The notes under the pieces: model-generated | Told to the model about the DNA's origin: nothing | The model's database searches: none | The model's input: only the letters and a program-made list of their open reading frames with translations | NCBI GenBank assembly: GCA_963805915.1 | Contig: CAWDWD010000023.1 | Location: forward strand, 186,001-250,000 | Direction: 5' to 3' | Source: JAEULH01 sp963805915 | Lineage (GTDB): Bacteria > Pseudomonadota > Alphaproteobacteria > Rhodospirillales > Defluviicoccaceae | DNA length: 64,000 bases | Translations under genes and position numbers: made by a program | Part shown: positions 21,818 to 31,593 of the stretch, piece by piece | Numbering within the stretch: the first letter of the stretch is position 1 | Layout of the letters: the number at the start of each line of letters is the position of its first letter

Positions 21818-22432
21818 ATGGTCGTCCAGGCGCTCGCCTTCTACCTGTTCGCGCTCATCGCAGTCGGGGCCGCCGTCATGGTGATCTCGGCGCGCAATCC
21901 GGTGCATGCCGTCCTGTTCCTCATCCTGACGTTCTTCAACGCCGCGGCGCTGTTCATCCTGATGGGGGCTGAATTTCTCGCCATGATTCTGGTGGTGGTC
22001 TACGTCGGCGCGGTCGCGGTCATGTTCCTGTTCGTGGTCATGATGCTCGACATCAATTTCGCCGAGTTGCGGCAGGGCTTCCTTCGGTATCTCCCGATCG
22101 GCGGGGTTGTCGGCCTAATCCTTCTCGCCGAGTTGCTGATCATCCTCGGCGGCTGGACGATCGCGCCCGAGGCCATGACCGCCATCAAGGCACCGACCCC
22201 GATGCTCGCCGAGGTTTCCAATACCCGCGCGCTGGGTCAGCTCATCTACACCCACTACCTGTACCTGTTCCAGGCCGCCGGGATCGTGCTGCTGATCGCC
22301 ATGATCGGCGCAATCGTGCTGACGCTGCGCAAACGCGAGGGCGTGCGCCGCCAGGACATCAGCGCCCAGATCGCGCGCCGCCCGGCGGATACCGTGGAAG
22401 TGCGTAAAGTTCCGTCGGGGCGGGGTATCTGA
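21818..22432 (+). CDS. nuoJ: NADH-quinone oxidoreductase subunit J
   Basis: A 204-residue membrane subunit (ND6 family) with five predicted helices. The block NPVHAVLFLILTFFNAAALF is followed by MGAEFLAMILVVVYVGAVAVMFLFVVMMLD, which contains the pi-bulge helix thought to couple redox to proton pumping. A polar C-terminal tail of about 35 residues follows the last helix. The stop shares a base with the nuoK start. Confidence 0.94.
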   Translation: MVVQALAFYLFALIAVGAAVMVISARNPVHAVLFLILTFFNAAALFILMGAEFLAMILVVVYVGAVAVMFLFVVMMLDINFAELRQGFLRYLPIGGVVGLILLAELLIILGGWTIAPEAMTAIKAPTPMLAEVSNTRALGQLIYTHYLYLFQAAGIVLLIAMIGAIVLTLRKREGVRRQDISAQIARRPADTVEVRKVPSGRGI

Positions 22433-22743
22433 TGTTCGAGATCGGCTTGTCCCATTACCTGTCGCTAGCGGCGATCCTGTTCGCGATCGGCACCTTCGGT
22501 ATTTTCCTCAACCGCAAGAATATCATCGTTATTCTTATGTCGATCGAGCTGATGTTGCTTGCGGTGAATATCAATCTTGTCGCGTTCTCGGTTCAGCTCA
22601 ACGACCTGGTCGGCCAAGTCTTCGCGATGTTCGTCCTGACGGTCGCGGCGGCGGAAGCCGCCATCGGGCTCGCCATTCTCGTCGTCTACTTCCGCAGTCG
22701 GGGCTCGATCGCGGTCGAAGACGTCAACTTGATGAAAGGCTGA
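22432..22743 (+). CDS. nuoK: NADH-quinone oxidoreductase subunit K
   Basis: A 103-residue, three-helix subunit (ND4L family). The two conserved membrane glutamates are in SIELMLLAVNINLVAFS and VAAAEAAIGLAILVVYFR, which form part of the proton path. TGATG overlap with nuoJ and ten bases to nuoL indicate tight coupling. Confidence 0.95.
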   Translation: MFEIGLSHYLSLAAILFAIGTFGIFLNRKNIIVILMSIELMLLAVNINLVAFSVQLNDLVGQVFAMFVLTVAAAEAAIGLAILVVYFRSRGSIAVEDVNLMKG

Positions 22744-22753
22744 GGCGCCGGTC

Positions 22754-24709
22754 ATGTCGGTTGCAGTTGTTCTTCTTCCTCTTATCGGCGCGCTGATCGC
22801 CGGCGGTTTGGCCTTCGCCGAGCCCGAAGACAAGGGCGGCAAGGCCCGCGTCGACGCGCTCGCGCAATGGATAACGTGCGGCGCGCTGCTCATTTCGATG
22901 GTCCTCGCCATCTTCGTGTTCATCGACGTCGCCATCGACGGCCAGACGGGCTCGGTCACGCTGTTCACCTGGATCAACTCGGGAACCTTCAAGGTGAATT
23001 GGGCTCTGAAGCTCGATACCCTGACGGTGGTGATGATGCTCATGGTCACCGTCGTTTCGGCGATGGTGCACATCTACTCGATCGGCTACATGCACCACGA
23101 TACCAGCATTCCCCGGTTCATGGCCTACCTGAACCTGTTCACGTTCTTTATGCTGGCGCTCGTCAGCGCCGACAATCTGGTGCAGATGTTCCTCGGCTGG
23201 GAAGGGGTGGGGCTCTCCTCCTATCTGCTGATCGGCTTTTGGTATGAGCGTCCGTCGGCCAATGCCGCGGCGATCAAGGCCTTCCTGGTCAACCGGGTCG
23301 GCGACGTCGGCTTCATACTTGGCATTTTCGGCGTGTTCGTGTTGTTCGGAACGGTCCAGCTCGATCCCATTCTTGCCGGCGCCGGCGCACACGCGGATAC
23401 GATCATCAACATCTTCGGCGCCGACGTCCATGCGCTGACGCTGTTCTGCATCCTTCTGTTCATCGGCGCGATGGGCAAATCGGCGCAGCTGGGGCTGCAC
23501 ACGTGGTTGCCCGACGCGATGGAGGGCCCGACCCCCGTGTCGGCCCTGATTCACGCTGCAACCATGGTGACCGCCGGCATTTTCATGGTCGCTCGGTTAT
23601 CGCCGCTGTTCGAGCAGTCCGACACCGCCCTGGCCGTGGTCACGATCATTGGCGCGTTGACCGCGATTGTCACCGCGACCATTGCTTGCGTGCAGAACGA
23701 CATCAAGCGCGTCATCGCCTATTCGACGTGTTCCCAGCTCGGCTACATGTTCTTCGCATGCGGCGTGTCGGCCTATTCGGCCGGCATCTTCCACCTGACG
23801 ACGCACGCTTTTTTCAAGTCACTGCTTTTTCTCGGCGCCGGCTCGGTCATACACGCCATGTCGGACGAGCAGGACATGCGCAACATGGGCGGGCTGTGGA
23901 AGATGATTCCGCTCACCTACGCACTGATGTGGATCGGCTCCCTCTCGCTTGCGGGGATCTGGCCGTTCGCCGGATTTTACTCGAAAGACATTATCCTCGA
24001 AGCGGCCTACGGCGCCGAGACCGGCCTCGGCCACCTTGCGTTCTGGCTGGGCATCTCGGCGGCCTTCCTGACCGCGTTCTATTCCTGGCGGCTGCTGCTG
24101 ATGACCTTCCACGGCAAGCCGCGGGCCAGCGAAACCGTCCTCGCCCGGGTGCACGAGTCGCCGATGGTCATGATCGCCCCGCTCTTCGTCCTCGCCACTG
24201 GCGCGCTTATCCTAGGCTTTGTCGGCTACGAGTCGTTCGTCGGCGCCGGCGCCGATCATTTCTGGAATGGCGCGATTGAAATTCTGCCCTCGCATCCGGC
24301 GCTCGAAAACGCGCACCATTCGCCGCTATGGGTGAAGTACCTGCCCCTGGCCGTCGGCCTGGCGGGCATTGCGCTGGCCTACGTGATGTACATGCTCAGT
24401 CCCGGCTTGCCTGCCCGGCTGGCATCGACGTTCAGCGGCGTTTACCGGTTCGTGCTCAACAAGTGGTATTTCGACGAGCTCTACGACTTCCTTTTCATCC
24501 GTCCCGCGTTCGCACTCGGCCGGGGCTTGTGGAAAACCGGTGACGGCGCGGTCATCGACGGTGTCGGTCCCGACGGTGTCGCCGCCGCAACCGTCGGCGT
24601 CGCTCAGGGCGCCAGTCGGATCGAAAGCGGCTACATCTACCACTACGCCTTTGCCATGCTGATCGGCGTCGTCGCGCTGATCACGTGGTACCTCTTCCGC
24701 TCTGTTTGA
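22754..24709 (+). CDS. nuoL: NADH-quinone oxidoreductase subunit L
   Basis: Largest antiporter-like membrane subunit (651 residues, ND5 family). Key blocks are LVQMFLGWEGVGLSSYLLIGFW, QLGLHTWLPDAMEGPTPVSALIHAATMVTAG, NDIKRVIAYSTCSQLGYMF and the discontinuous helix with the conserved lysine and glutamate. The C-terminal lateral helix and anchor (FNKWYFDELYD-like LNKWYFDELYDFLF) are present. The stop overlaps the start of nuoM. Confidence 0.96.
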   Translation: MSVAVVLLPLIGALIAGGLAFAEPEDKGGKARVDALAQWITCGALLISMVLAIFVFIDVAIDGQTGSVTLFTWINSGTFKVNWALKLDTLTVVMMLMVTVVSAMVHIYSIGYMHHDTSIPRFMAYLNLFTFFMLALVSADNLVQMFLGWEGVGLSSYLLIGFWYERPSANAAAIKAFLVNRVGDVGFILGIFGVFVLFGTVQLDPILAGAGAHADTIINIFGADVHALTLFCILLFIGAMGKSAQLGLHTWLPDAMEGPTPVSALIHAATMVTAGIFMVARLSPLFEQSDTALAVVTIIGALTAIVTATIACVQNDIKRVIAYSTCSQLGYMFFACGVSAYSAGIFHLTTHAFFKSLLFLGAGSVIHAMSDEQDMRNMGGLWKMIPLTYALMWIGSLSLAGIWPFAGFYSKDIILEAAYGAETGLGHLAFWLGISAAFLTAFYSWRLLLMTFHGKPRASETVLARVHESPMVMIAPLFVLATGALILGFVGYESFVGAGADHFWNGAIEILPSHPALENAHHSPLWVKYLPLAVGLAGIALAYVMYMLSPGLPARLASTFSGVYRFVLNKWYFDELYDFLFIRPAFALGRGLWKTGDGAVIDGVGPDGVAAATVGVAQGASRIESGYIYHYAFAMLIGVVALITWYLFRSV

Positions 24710-26232
24710 TGGCCGCAATGAGCAATCTGCCGATTCTGTCGCTCGTCACCTTCCTGCCGCTCGTCGGCGCCGTCTTCATCGCGACGATCCGCGGCGAACC
24801 GGACGTTATCGCGCGCAACGCCCGTAACGTCGCGTTGCTGACCGCCGGGACGACGTTCGTGCTGTCGATCGGCATCTGGCTCAACTTCGATGTGTCGCAG
24901 GCCGGCTTTCAGTTCGTCGAGAGAGCCGAGTGGATGCCGTCCTACAACATCTCTTACCACCTGGGCGTCGACGGCATCTCGATGCTGTTCATCCTGCTGA
25001 CGACCCTGCTGACGCCGCTCTGCATTCTCGCGAGCTGGACGAGCATCACCGTCCGCGTCAAGGAGTACATGATCGCGTTCCTCGTCATGGAAACGATGAT
25101 GGTGGGGACGTTCTGCGCGCTCGATCTCATTCTTTTCTACATTCTCTTCGAAAGCGTCCTGATCCCGATGTATCTGATTATCGGCATTTGGGGCGGCCCG
25201 CGCCGCATCTACGCGGCGCTCAAGTTCTTTCTGTTCACGTTCTGCGGTTCGGTGCTGATGTTCATCGCGCTGCTGGCGATATATCTGTATGCCGGGACGG
25301 CCGATATTCCGACGCTGATGAATTACGAGTTCCCGGTCGGCCTGCAGATCTGGCTGTGGCTCGCGGTGCTGGCCGGTTTCGCCGTCAAGCTGCCGATGTG
25401 GCCGGTCCACACCTGGCTCCCGGACGCCCACGTCGAGGCGCCGACGGCCGGCTCGGTCATCCTCGCCGGCGTCTTGCTGAAGTTCGGCGGCTACGGATTC
25501 CTGCGGTTCTTGTTACCGATGCTGCCGGAAGCATCGATCATCTTCATGCCGCTGATGTTCGGTCTCGGCATCATCGCGGTGATCTATACCTCCCTGGTCG
25601 CCCTGGCGCAGGACGACATGAAGAAGCTCATTGCCTATTCGTCGGTCGCGCACATGGGCTATGTCACCGTCGGCACCTTCACGATGACGGTGCAGGGCAT
25701 CCAAGGGTCGCTGTTCCAGATGCTGAGCCATGGAATTGTGTCCGCGGCCCTGTTCCTTGTCGTCGGCGTGGTCTATGACCGGGTTCATTCGCGCGAGATT
25801 TCCGTCTACGGCGGCCTTGTCGAGCGGATGCCGGCCTACGCGTTCGTTTTCATGATCTTCATGCTGGCGTCCGTGGGGCTGCCCGGAACGGGTGGGTTCG
25901 TCGGCGAATTCCTGGTGCTGCTCGGCGCCTTCAGGGTCAATGCCTGGGTCGCCGCTTTGACCGCGACCGGGATGATCCTCGGCGCCGCTTACATGCTGTA
26001 TCTGTACCGCCGCGTCATTTTCGGCCAGTTGACCAAGGACAGCCTCAAGAGCTTGCTCGATCTTTCGCCCCGCGAGGTCGGCGTGTTCGTGCCGCTCTTG
26101 GTTGTCGTCATCTGGATGGGTGTTTATCCGAAGCCGTTCCTCGACGTCATGCGGGTGTCGGTCGACCAGCTGGTCGAGCGGGTTGACCTGGCGCGCGCCA
26201 ATCTGGACGCGACGAGCGTGGCGCTACGATGA
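24709..26232 (+). CDS. nuoM: NADH-quinone oxidoreductase subunit M
   Basis: Antiporter-like subunit of the ND4 family, 507 residues from ATG 24709, which overlaps the nuoL stop by one base; ATG 24718 (MSNLPILS) is an alternative. Motifs: YHLGVDGISMLFILLTTLLTP, FYILFESVLIPMYLIIGIWGG, VKLPMWPVHTWLPDAHVEAPT, AGSVILAGVLLKFGGYG and DDMKKLIAYSSVAHMGYV. No irregularity in length or frame. Confidence 0.95.
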   Translation: MAAMSNLPILSLVTFLPLVGAVFIATIRGEPDVIARNARNVALLTAGTTFVLSIGIWLNFDVSQAGFQFVERAEWMPSYNISYHLGVDGISMLFILLTTLLTPLCILASWTSITVRVKEYMIAFLVMETMMVGTFCALDLILFYILFESVLIPMYLIIGIWGGPRRIYAALKFFLFTFCGSVLMFIALLAIYLYAGTADIPTLMNYEFPVGLQIWLWLAVLAGFAVKLPMWPVHTWLPDAHVEAPTAGSVILAGVLLKFGGYGFLRFLLPMLPEASIIFMPLMFGLGIIAVIYTSLVALAQDDMKKLIAYSSVAHMGYVTVGTFTMTVQGIQGSLFQMLSHGIVSAALFLVVGVVYDRVHSREISVYGGLVERMPAYAFVFMIFMLASVGLPGTGGFVGEFLVLLGAFRVNAWVAALTATGMILGAAYMLYLYRRVIFGQLTKDSLKSLLDLSPREVGVFVPLLVVVIWMGVYPKPFLDVMRVSVDQLVERVDLARANLDATSVALR

Positions 26233-26262
26233 TCGCGATCGCAGGAAGGACGAAGCACCAAG

Positions 26263-27738
26263 ATGCTCGCCGCTGAAGTTCCCAGTTTTTCCCCGGCCTT
26301 TCCGGAGATCTTCCTCGCCGTCGCCGCCATGGCTCTGCTCATTTATGGGGTGTTCCAGAAGGACGACGACGCCAAGGCGAGCGCCGAGAACTGCCGCCTG
26401 ACGGGGCTGTTGTGCGTCGTAGCGCTCCTCGGGACGTTGGTCATCGTCGTCACCATGAGCGGCGGCGAGCGCGTCGAGACTTTCAACGGCATGTTCGTTG
26501 CCGATCGGTTCTCGATGTATTTCAAGGTGTTGATCCTGGCCTGTTCGGCCCTGACGATCCTCATCGCGCAGGATTACCTGGTGCTGCACGGGGTCGCGCG
26601 GTTCGAATTCCCGATTCTGATTACCTTGTCGACCGTCGGCATGCTGCTGATGGTCTCGGCCAATGACCTGATTGCTCTTTATCTCGGTTTGGAAATCCAA
26701 AGCCTCGCGCTCTACGTCGTCGCGTCGTTCCAGCGCGATGACCAGCGCTCGGTCGAGGCCGGGTTGAAGTATTTCGTTCTGAGCGCCCTGGCGTCGGGCA
26801 TGCTGCTTTACGGCAGTTCGCTAATCTACGGGTTTGGCGGAACGACCAACTTCAATGGTCTGGCCGAGGTGTTCATGGCCGGCCAGGCGGTGCAGGTGGG
26901 CGTGGTCGTCGGCATTGTCTTCATTCTCGCCGGCCTAGCCTTCAAGGTTTCGGCGGTGCCGTTTCACATGTGGACGCCCGACGTCTATGAGGGTGCGCCC
27001 ACGCCGGTGACGGCATTCTTCGCGATTGCGCCGAAGTTGGCCGCGATCGCGCTGTTTATCCGGGTCATGATCGAACCGTTCGGCGAGCTGCTGGCGCAGT
27101 GGCAGCAGATCATCGTTTTCATATCCATCGCCTCGATGCTGCTGGGCGGTTTCGGTGGGATCGCGCAGACCAACATCAAACGGCTGATGGCCTACAGCTC
27201 GATCGGCAACATCGGCTATGCGCTGATCGGTCTCGCGGTCGGCAGTGAAGAGGGAATTGGCGCCGTCCTGATCTACATGGCGATCTACGTGGTCATGAAC
27301 ATCGGCGCCTTTGCCTGCATTCTCAGCATGCGCCGGAGGGGCCAGATGGTCGTCGGGATCAACGATCTCGCGGGCGCTTCCAAATCGAACCCGGCGCTGG
27401 CGCTGGCGCTGGCGATCTTCATGTTCTCGCTGGCCGGGATTCCGCCGCTTGCCGGGTTCTTCGGCAAGCTTTACATCTTTCTCGCTGCGGTCCAGGCGGG
27501 CTTTTATACGCTGGCGATTATCGGCGTGCTGAGCAGCGTGGTTGCCGCGTACTATTACATTCACATCGTCAAGGTGATGTACTTCGACGACACCGAGGAC
27601 GCCTTGGATCGGCGCATGGATCGGCCGACGGCTTTGGTCATGCTGGGCACGGGGATCGCGATCGCCTTGTTTTTCCTCATTCCGGGGCCGCTCCTGTCAC
27701 AAGCACAAGCCGCTGCTCAGGCATTGTTCGGCGGCTGA
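26263..27738 (+). CDS. nuoN: NADH-quinone oxidoreductase subunit N
   Basis: Antiporter-like subunit of the ND2 family, 491 residues. Motifs: ALYLGLEIQSLALYVVASFQ, SVEAGLKYFVLSALASGMLLYG, FKVSAVPFHMWTPDVYEGAP and NIKRLMAYSSIGNIGYALIG. It ends the complex I operon; the biotin ligase gene follows within 50 bases, so transcription may continue. Confidence 0.95.
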   Translation: MLAAEVPSFSPAFPEIFLAVAAMALLIYGVFQKDDDAKASAENCRLTGLLCVVALLGTLVIVVTMSGGERVETFNGMFVADRFSMYFKVLILACSALTILIAQDYLVLHGVARFEFPILITLSTVGMLLMVSANDLIALYLGLEIQSLALYVVASFQRDDQRSVEAGLKYFVLSALASGMLLYGSSLIYGFGGTTNFNGLAEVFMAGQAVQVGVVVGIVFILAGLAFKVSAVPFHMWTPDVYEGAPTPVTAFFAIAPKLAAIALFIRVMIEPFGELLAQWQQIIVFISIASMLLGGFGGIAQTNIKRLMAYSSIGNIGYALIGLAVGSEEGIGAVLIYMAIYVVMNIGAFACILSMRRRGQMVVGINDLAGASKSNPALALALAIFMFSLAGIPPLAGFFGKLYIFLAAVQAGFYTLAIIGVLSSVVAAYYYIHIVKVMYFDDTEDALDRRMDRPTALVMLGTGIAIALFFLIPGPLLSQAQAAAQALFGG

Positions 27739-27784
27739 TGCCCCGCTGCCCACCCAGCCTTCGGCTGTCGAGCCCACCCAGTCC

Positions 27785-28573
27785 GTGACGACGTCGTGGG
27801 CGGCGCCGGGCGACGCGGGTTCGTCGCTGTTCAACCTGATCTCGCTGGATGTCGTCAATTCGACCAATACCGTCGCCAAAAAGCTCTGCGCCGCCGACGC
27901 GCTGGATCGAACCTTGGTGTGGGCGCGCCGACAGACGGCTGGCCGAGGCCGGCATTCGCGCAGCTGGGTTTCGCCGCTCGGCAATCTTTACGTCTCCTTG
28001 ATCCTGAGGCCTCGAGTGGATATGGCGCGGGCGACGGCGCTTACTTTCGTTGCGGCGGTTGCCGTCGGCGAGGCAGTCTCGGCGATGCTGCCGCCGGGTG
28101 CGGCGGTGACGTGCAAGTGGCCCAATGACGTGCTCGTGCGTGGGCGCAAGGTCGCGGGCATTCTTTTGGAATCCTCGGCCACCGCGCGAGGCGAGCTTGA
28201 CTGGGTGATCGTCGGGATCGGCGTCAACGTCGCTTCACATCCGGATGACGGTGAAACGATTTATCCGGCGACGTCGCTTGCGCGCGAAGGTGGCGAGGCG
28301 GCGAGCGTCGATGGCCTTCTCGAGGTCCTTTGCCGGCGCCTTGACCACTGGTGTACGCGATGGACGCTCGAAGGCTTTTCTGTCGTTCGCGAGGCGTGGC
28401 TCGCGCGCGGCCACGGACTTGGCCAGCCCATCGCCGTCAGCCTTGATGGACGGCGCCTGAGCGGGATCTTTCGTGGCCTCGATGGCGACGGCGCCTTGAT
28501 GCTCGAATGCGACGGGGTTGCTCGGCGGATCACCGCGGGCGATGTCTTTCCCGCCGCGACAACGGCGCGCTAG
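27785..28573 (+). CDS. birA: Biotin--[acetyl-CoA carboxylase] ligase
   Basis: Attaches biotin to the carrier domain of acetyl-CoA carboxylase and other carboxylases. The 262-residue protein is ligase-only: it starts directly at the catalytic domain (DVVNSTNTVAKKL) and lacks the N-terminal helix-turn-helix of regulatory BirA. The biotinyl-AMP loop GRGRHSRSW and the KWPNDVLVRGRKVAGILLE block are intact; a C-terminal SH3-like part ends the protein. The start is GTG 27785. The TAG stop lies inside the CTAG that opens the repeat at 28570. Position after nuoN is standard for alphaproteobacteria. Confidence 0.93.
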   Translation: MTTSWAAPGDAGSSLFNLISLDVVNSTNTVAKKLCAADALDRTLVWARRQTAGRGRHSRSWVSPLGNLYVSLILRPRVDMARATALTFVAAVAVGEAVSAMLPPGAAVTCKWPNDVLVRGRKVAGILLESSATARGELDWVIVGIGVNVASHPDDGETIYPATSLAREGGEAASVDGLLEVLCRRLDHWCTRWTLEGFSVVREAWLARGHGLGQPIAVSLDGRRLSGIFRGLDGDGALMLECDGVARRITAGDVFPAATTAR

Positions 28574-28646
28574 CGGTTCGATGCCGACGGGATGGTGCCC
28601 ATCCGTCGGCTGAATCGAACCGCCAACCGATTGATCAGCCCACTAG
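28570..28646. repeat. CTAG-bounded hairpin element, short copy (B)
   Basis: A 77-base relative of the element at 9955-10076, also bounded by CTAG. The first hairpin is kept: GCGGTTCGAT with ATCGAACCGC, and GCCGACGG-ATGG with CCATCCGTCGGC, with one bulged G and loop TGC. Compared with copy A, T-A pairs have become C-G pairs at two stem positions, so both sides changed together. The second hairpin is missing, as if 45 bases had been deleted between two GATC words. It lies between birA and coaX and provides the birA stop. Confidence 0.78.
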
Positions 28647-28663
28647 GGTCGGATCCACTGAAC

Positions 28664-29455
28664 ATGCTTCTGGCGATCGATACCGGTAACACCAATACGG
28701 TCTTCGCCGTCTTCGATGACGAGGGCGCGATCCGCGGCGAGTGGCGCTCGTCGACCAGTATCAACCGGACCGCCGACGAGGTCGGTGTCTGGTTGAGCCA
28801 GCTGATGTCGTTCGAGAACATCGATCGGGCCGCCGTCACGGCGGTCATCATCTCCTCGGTCGTACCCGCGACGTTGTTCAGTCTGCGGTTGCTGTCGCGC
28901 AGGTACTTCAACTGTCAGGCGCTGGTCGTGGGGGCTCCCGACGTGAAGATCGGCATCGATGTCAGGGTCGAACGGCCCGAGGAAGTGGGCGCCGATCGTC
29001 TTGTCAACGCCGTTGGGGCGCACGGCGAGTATGGTGGGCCGATGATCATTATCGACTTCGGCACGGCGACCACCTTCGACGTCATCGACACCGACGGCGC
29101 CTACCTCGGCGGGGCCATCGCGCCTGGCGTCAACCTGTCGCTCGAAGCGCTCCACTCCGCGTCGGCCCAGCTGCCGCGCGTCGCCATCGGCCGCCCGGAG
29201 CGGGTGATCGGCAAGAACACCGTCCAGGCCATGCGCTCGGGCATCTTCTGGGGCTACATCGGCATGATCGAGGGTATGATCAAAAGAATTAGTGGCGAAT
29301 TCGGCGCCGACCTCAACGTCATCGCGACCGGAGGTCTCGCGCCGTTGTTCACCGAATGCACTGCGTCGATCATGCGTTCCGACGCGGATCTGACGCTGAA
29401 GGGCCTGCTTGCGGTTCATCGTTTGAACGTGCCGCAAGGGCAATTGCCGCAATGA
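28664..29455 (+). CDS. coaX: Type III pantothenate kinase
   Basis: Phosphorylates pantothenate in the first step of coenzyme A synthesis. The 263-residue ASKHA-fold protein begins MLLAIDTGNTNTVFAVFDDE, with the P-loop-like DTGNTNT motif. It continues with the pantothenate-binding GADRLVNAVGAH and IDFGTATTFDVID, and an ATGGLAPLF block. ATG 28664 is used because the in-frame sequence upstream is repeat element B. The upstream ribosome binding site is weak, possibly a result of the insertion. Its stop overlaps the next start as ATGA. Confidence 0.95.
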   Translation: MLLAIDTGNTNTVFAVFDDEGAIRGEWRSSTSINRTADEVGVWLSQLMSFENIDRAAVTAVIISSVVPATLFSLRLLSRRYFNCQALVVGAPDVKIGIDVRVERPEEVGADRLVNAVGAHGEYGGPMIIIDFGTATTFDVIDTDGAYLGGAIAPGVNLSLEALHSASAQLPRVAIGRPERVIGKNTVQAMRSGIFWGYIGMIEGMIKRISGEFGADLNVIATGGLAPLFTECTASIMRSDADLTLKGLLAVHRLNVPQGQLPQ

Positions 29456-31122
29456 CGGTGGCTCACGGCGAAGATCAACTCGTCTTCCTGCCGCTCGGCG
29501 GCGCCGGCGAGATCGGGATGAACCTCAATCTCTACGGCTACGGCCCGCCCGAACACTGGCGCTGGCTCGCCATCGATCTCGGCGTCACCTTTGGCTCCGG
29601 CGATCTTCCCGGGGTCAATCTCATCCTGCCGGATCCCAGCTATCTCGAAGACCATCTCGACAGATTGGACGGCCTGCTGCTGACGCACGCCCACGAAGAT
29701 CACCTGGGCGCGGTGCCCTACCTGTGGCCGCGACTACGCTGCCCGGTCTACGCAACCAAATTCGCCATCGCCGTTCTCACACGCAAGCTTGTCGAGGTCG
29801 GGCTCGCCGATGTCGTGCCCATCATCGAGGTGCCGCTCGGCGGCCGCTTCCGCATCGGGCCGTTCGACCTGGAACTCGTCACCCTGACCCACTCGATCCC
29901 CGAGCCGAACGCGGTCGCCATCCGCACCGACGCCGGGCTGGTCCTGCACACCGGTGACTGGAAGCTCGATCCGGACCCGGTGGTCGGCGAGCGCGCCGAC
30001 GAAGCGGCGCTCACCCGGCTTGGCGACGAGGGCGTCTTGGCGATGGTCTGCGACTCGACCAATGCTCTCGATGACGGCCGCTCCGGTTCCGAGGGGGCGT
30101 TATTGCCGACGCTGCTGGAGGTCGTTAAAGGGTGCTCGGGGCGCGTCGCGGTCACCTGCTTTGCGTCCAACATCGCCCGGCTGAGGACGCTTGCGGCGGT
30201 CGCGGCGGCAACGGGGCGGAGCATGGTTCTCGCCGGGACGTCGCTGAAACGGAACTTCGTCTCCGCCCGCGAGTGCGGCTACCTCCTTGATGTCGCGGAC
30301 GTCATCGACGAGGCACTCGCCGCGACGATGCCGCCCCATGAGGTGCTTTACGCGTGCACCGGCAGTCAGGGCGAAGGCAATGCGGCGTTGGCTCGGATGG
30401 CGTTCGGCAATCATCCACGCCTCAGTTTGGAGGCGGGCGATACGGTCATCTTTTCGGCACGGACCATTCCCGGCAACGAAATTGGCATCAGCCGGTTGCA
30501 AAATGCGTTGCTGCGGCGCGAGATCGAGATTATCGGCTCGCGCGATGCATTCGTTCACGTCTCCGGGCACCCGGCTCGCGACGAACTGCGCGACATGTAC
30601 CGGATGGTCCGCCCGCGGATCGCGATTCCGGTCCACGGCGAGCTTCGCCATATGCGGGCGCACGAGCGCATCGCCCGGGCCGGCGGCGTCGAGGAGGTGA
30701 TCGTCGTCGAGAACGGCTCGGTCGTCCGCATCGCGCCCGAGCCGGCCGGCGTGGACCACACGGTCACGTATGGCCGGCTGGCGCTCGAGGGCAACCGCCT
30801 GGTCCCGTTGGATGGGAATCTTGTTCGCGGCCGCACGCAAGCCATATACAAGGGCGTTGTCGTCGCCACAATCGCGGTGAACGAACGAGGAGACTTGGCC
30901 AGGGCGCCGCAGTTGTCGAGCGTGGGCCTGCTCGAAACCGGAGAAGACGAGGTGCTGGAGCGGGCCGGTGCGGCAATAAGAAAAGCATTGGCCGGAATGT
31001 CATCGAAAGCCTTCAGTGATGACGATGTTCTCGGCGAGGCGATCAGGATGGCGGTTCGGCGGACGTTCCGCGAACTGTTCGACAAGAAGCCTTTGACGTA
31101 CGTTCATGTCGTGCGTTGCTAA
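29452..31122 (+). CDS. rnj: Ribonuclease J
   Basis: A 556-residue metallo-beta-lactamase/beta-CASP nuclease with 5'-3' exo- and endoribonuclease activity, used in rRNA maturation and mRNA decay. The zinc motif HAHEDHLGA is intact, with later ligands in THSIPEPNA and HTGDWKLD. The beta-CASP part has CDSTNALDDGRSGSE, TCFASNIARLRTL and VHVSGHPARDELRDMY, then VHGELRHMRAH. A dimerisation and C-terminal domain follow. The start overlaps coaX by four bases, and mce follows after 21 bases; this coaX-rnj-mce order is typical of the class. Confidence 0.93.
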   Translation: MTVAHGEDQLVFLPLGGAGEIGMNLNLYGYGPPEHWRWLAIDLGVTFGSGDLPGVNLILPDPSYLEDHLDRLDGLLLTHAHEDHLGAVPYLWPRLRCPVYATKFAIAVLTRKLVEVGLADVVPIIEVPLGGRFRIGPFDLELVTLTHSIPEPNAVAIRTDAGLVLHTGDWKLDPDPVVGERADEAALTRLGDEGVLAMVCDSTNALDDGRSGSEGALLPTLLEVVKGCSGRVAVTCFASNIARLRTLAAVAAATGRSMVLAGTSLKRNFVSARECGYLLDVADVIDEALAATMPPHEVLYACTGSQGEGNAALARMAFGNHPRLSLEAGDTVIFSARTIPGNEIGISRLQNALLRREIEIIGSRDAFVHVSGHPARDELRDMYRMVRPRIAIPVHGELRHMRAHERIARAGGVEEVIVVENGSVVRIAPEPAGVDHTVTYGRLALEGNRLVPLDGNLVRGRTQAIYKGVVVATIAVNERGDLARAPQLSSVGLLETGEDEVLERAGAAIRKALAGMSSKAFSDDDVLGEAIRMAVRRTFRELFDKKPLTYVHVVRC

Positions 31123-31143
31123 CGCGTTTCAGGGAGAGAGAGA

Positions 31144-31554
31144 ATGATCGGGAAATTCAATCACGTGGCCATCGCGGTGCCGGATCTTGAGGCCGCCGTC
31201 AAGACCTATCGCGATACCCTCGGCGCCAAGGTGTCCGCACCACAGGACGAACCGGACCACGGTGTTACGGTGGTCTTCATCGAGTTTCCGAACACCAAGG
31301 TCGAGCTGCTCCATCCGCTTGGCGACAAATCGCCGATCCAGGCCTTCCTCGACAAGAACCCGAGCGGCGGCATCCACCACGTCTGCTACGAGGTGGCCGA
31401 TATCTACGCCGCGCGCGATCGTCTGAAGAGCGAAGGCGCGCGCGTCCTCGGCAGCGGCGAGCCGAAGATCGGCGCCCATGGCAACCCGGTATTGTTCCTG
31501 CACCCCAAGGACTTCTTCGGGACCCTGGTCGAGCTCGAGCAGGCGCCCGCTTAG
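31144..31554 (+). CDS. mce: Methylmalonyl-CoA epimerase
   Basis: Interconverts (S)- and (R)-methylmalonyl-CoA. The 136-residue vicinal-oxygen-chelate protein has metal ligands in NHVAIAVPDLEAAV (His) , VELLHPLG, GGIHHVCYEV and the final VELEQ glutamate. Two glyoxalase-type beta-alpha-beta-beta-beta units are visible. A ribosome binding site AGGGAGAGAG precedes ATG 31144. Confidence 0.92.
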   Translation: MIGKFNHVAIAVPDLEAAVKTYRDTLGAKVSAPQDEPDHGVTVVFIEFPNTKVELLHPLGDKSPIQAFLDKNPSGGIHHVCYEVADIYAARDRLKSEGARVLGSGEPKIGAHGNPVLFLHPKDFFGTLVELEQAPA

Positions 31555-31593
31555 GCTCCGCGGCGGCGTCGGAAATACGGGACGGACGACCTT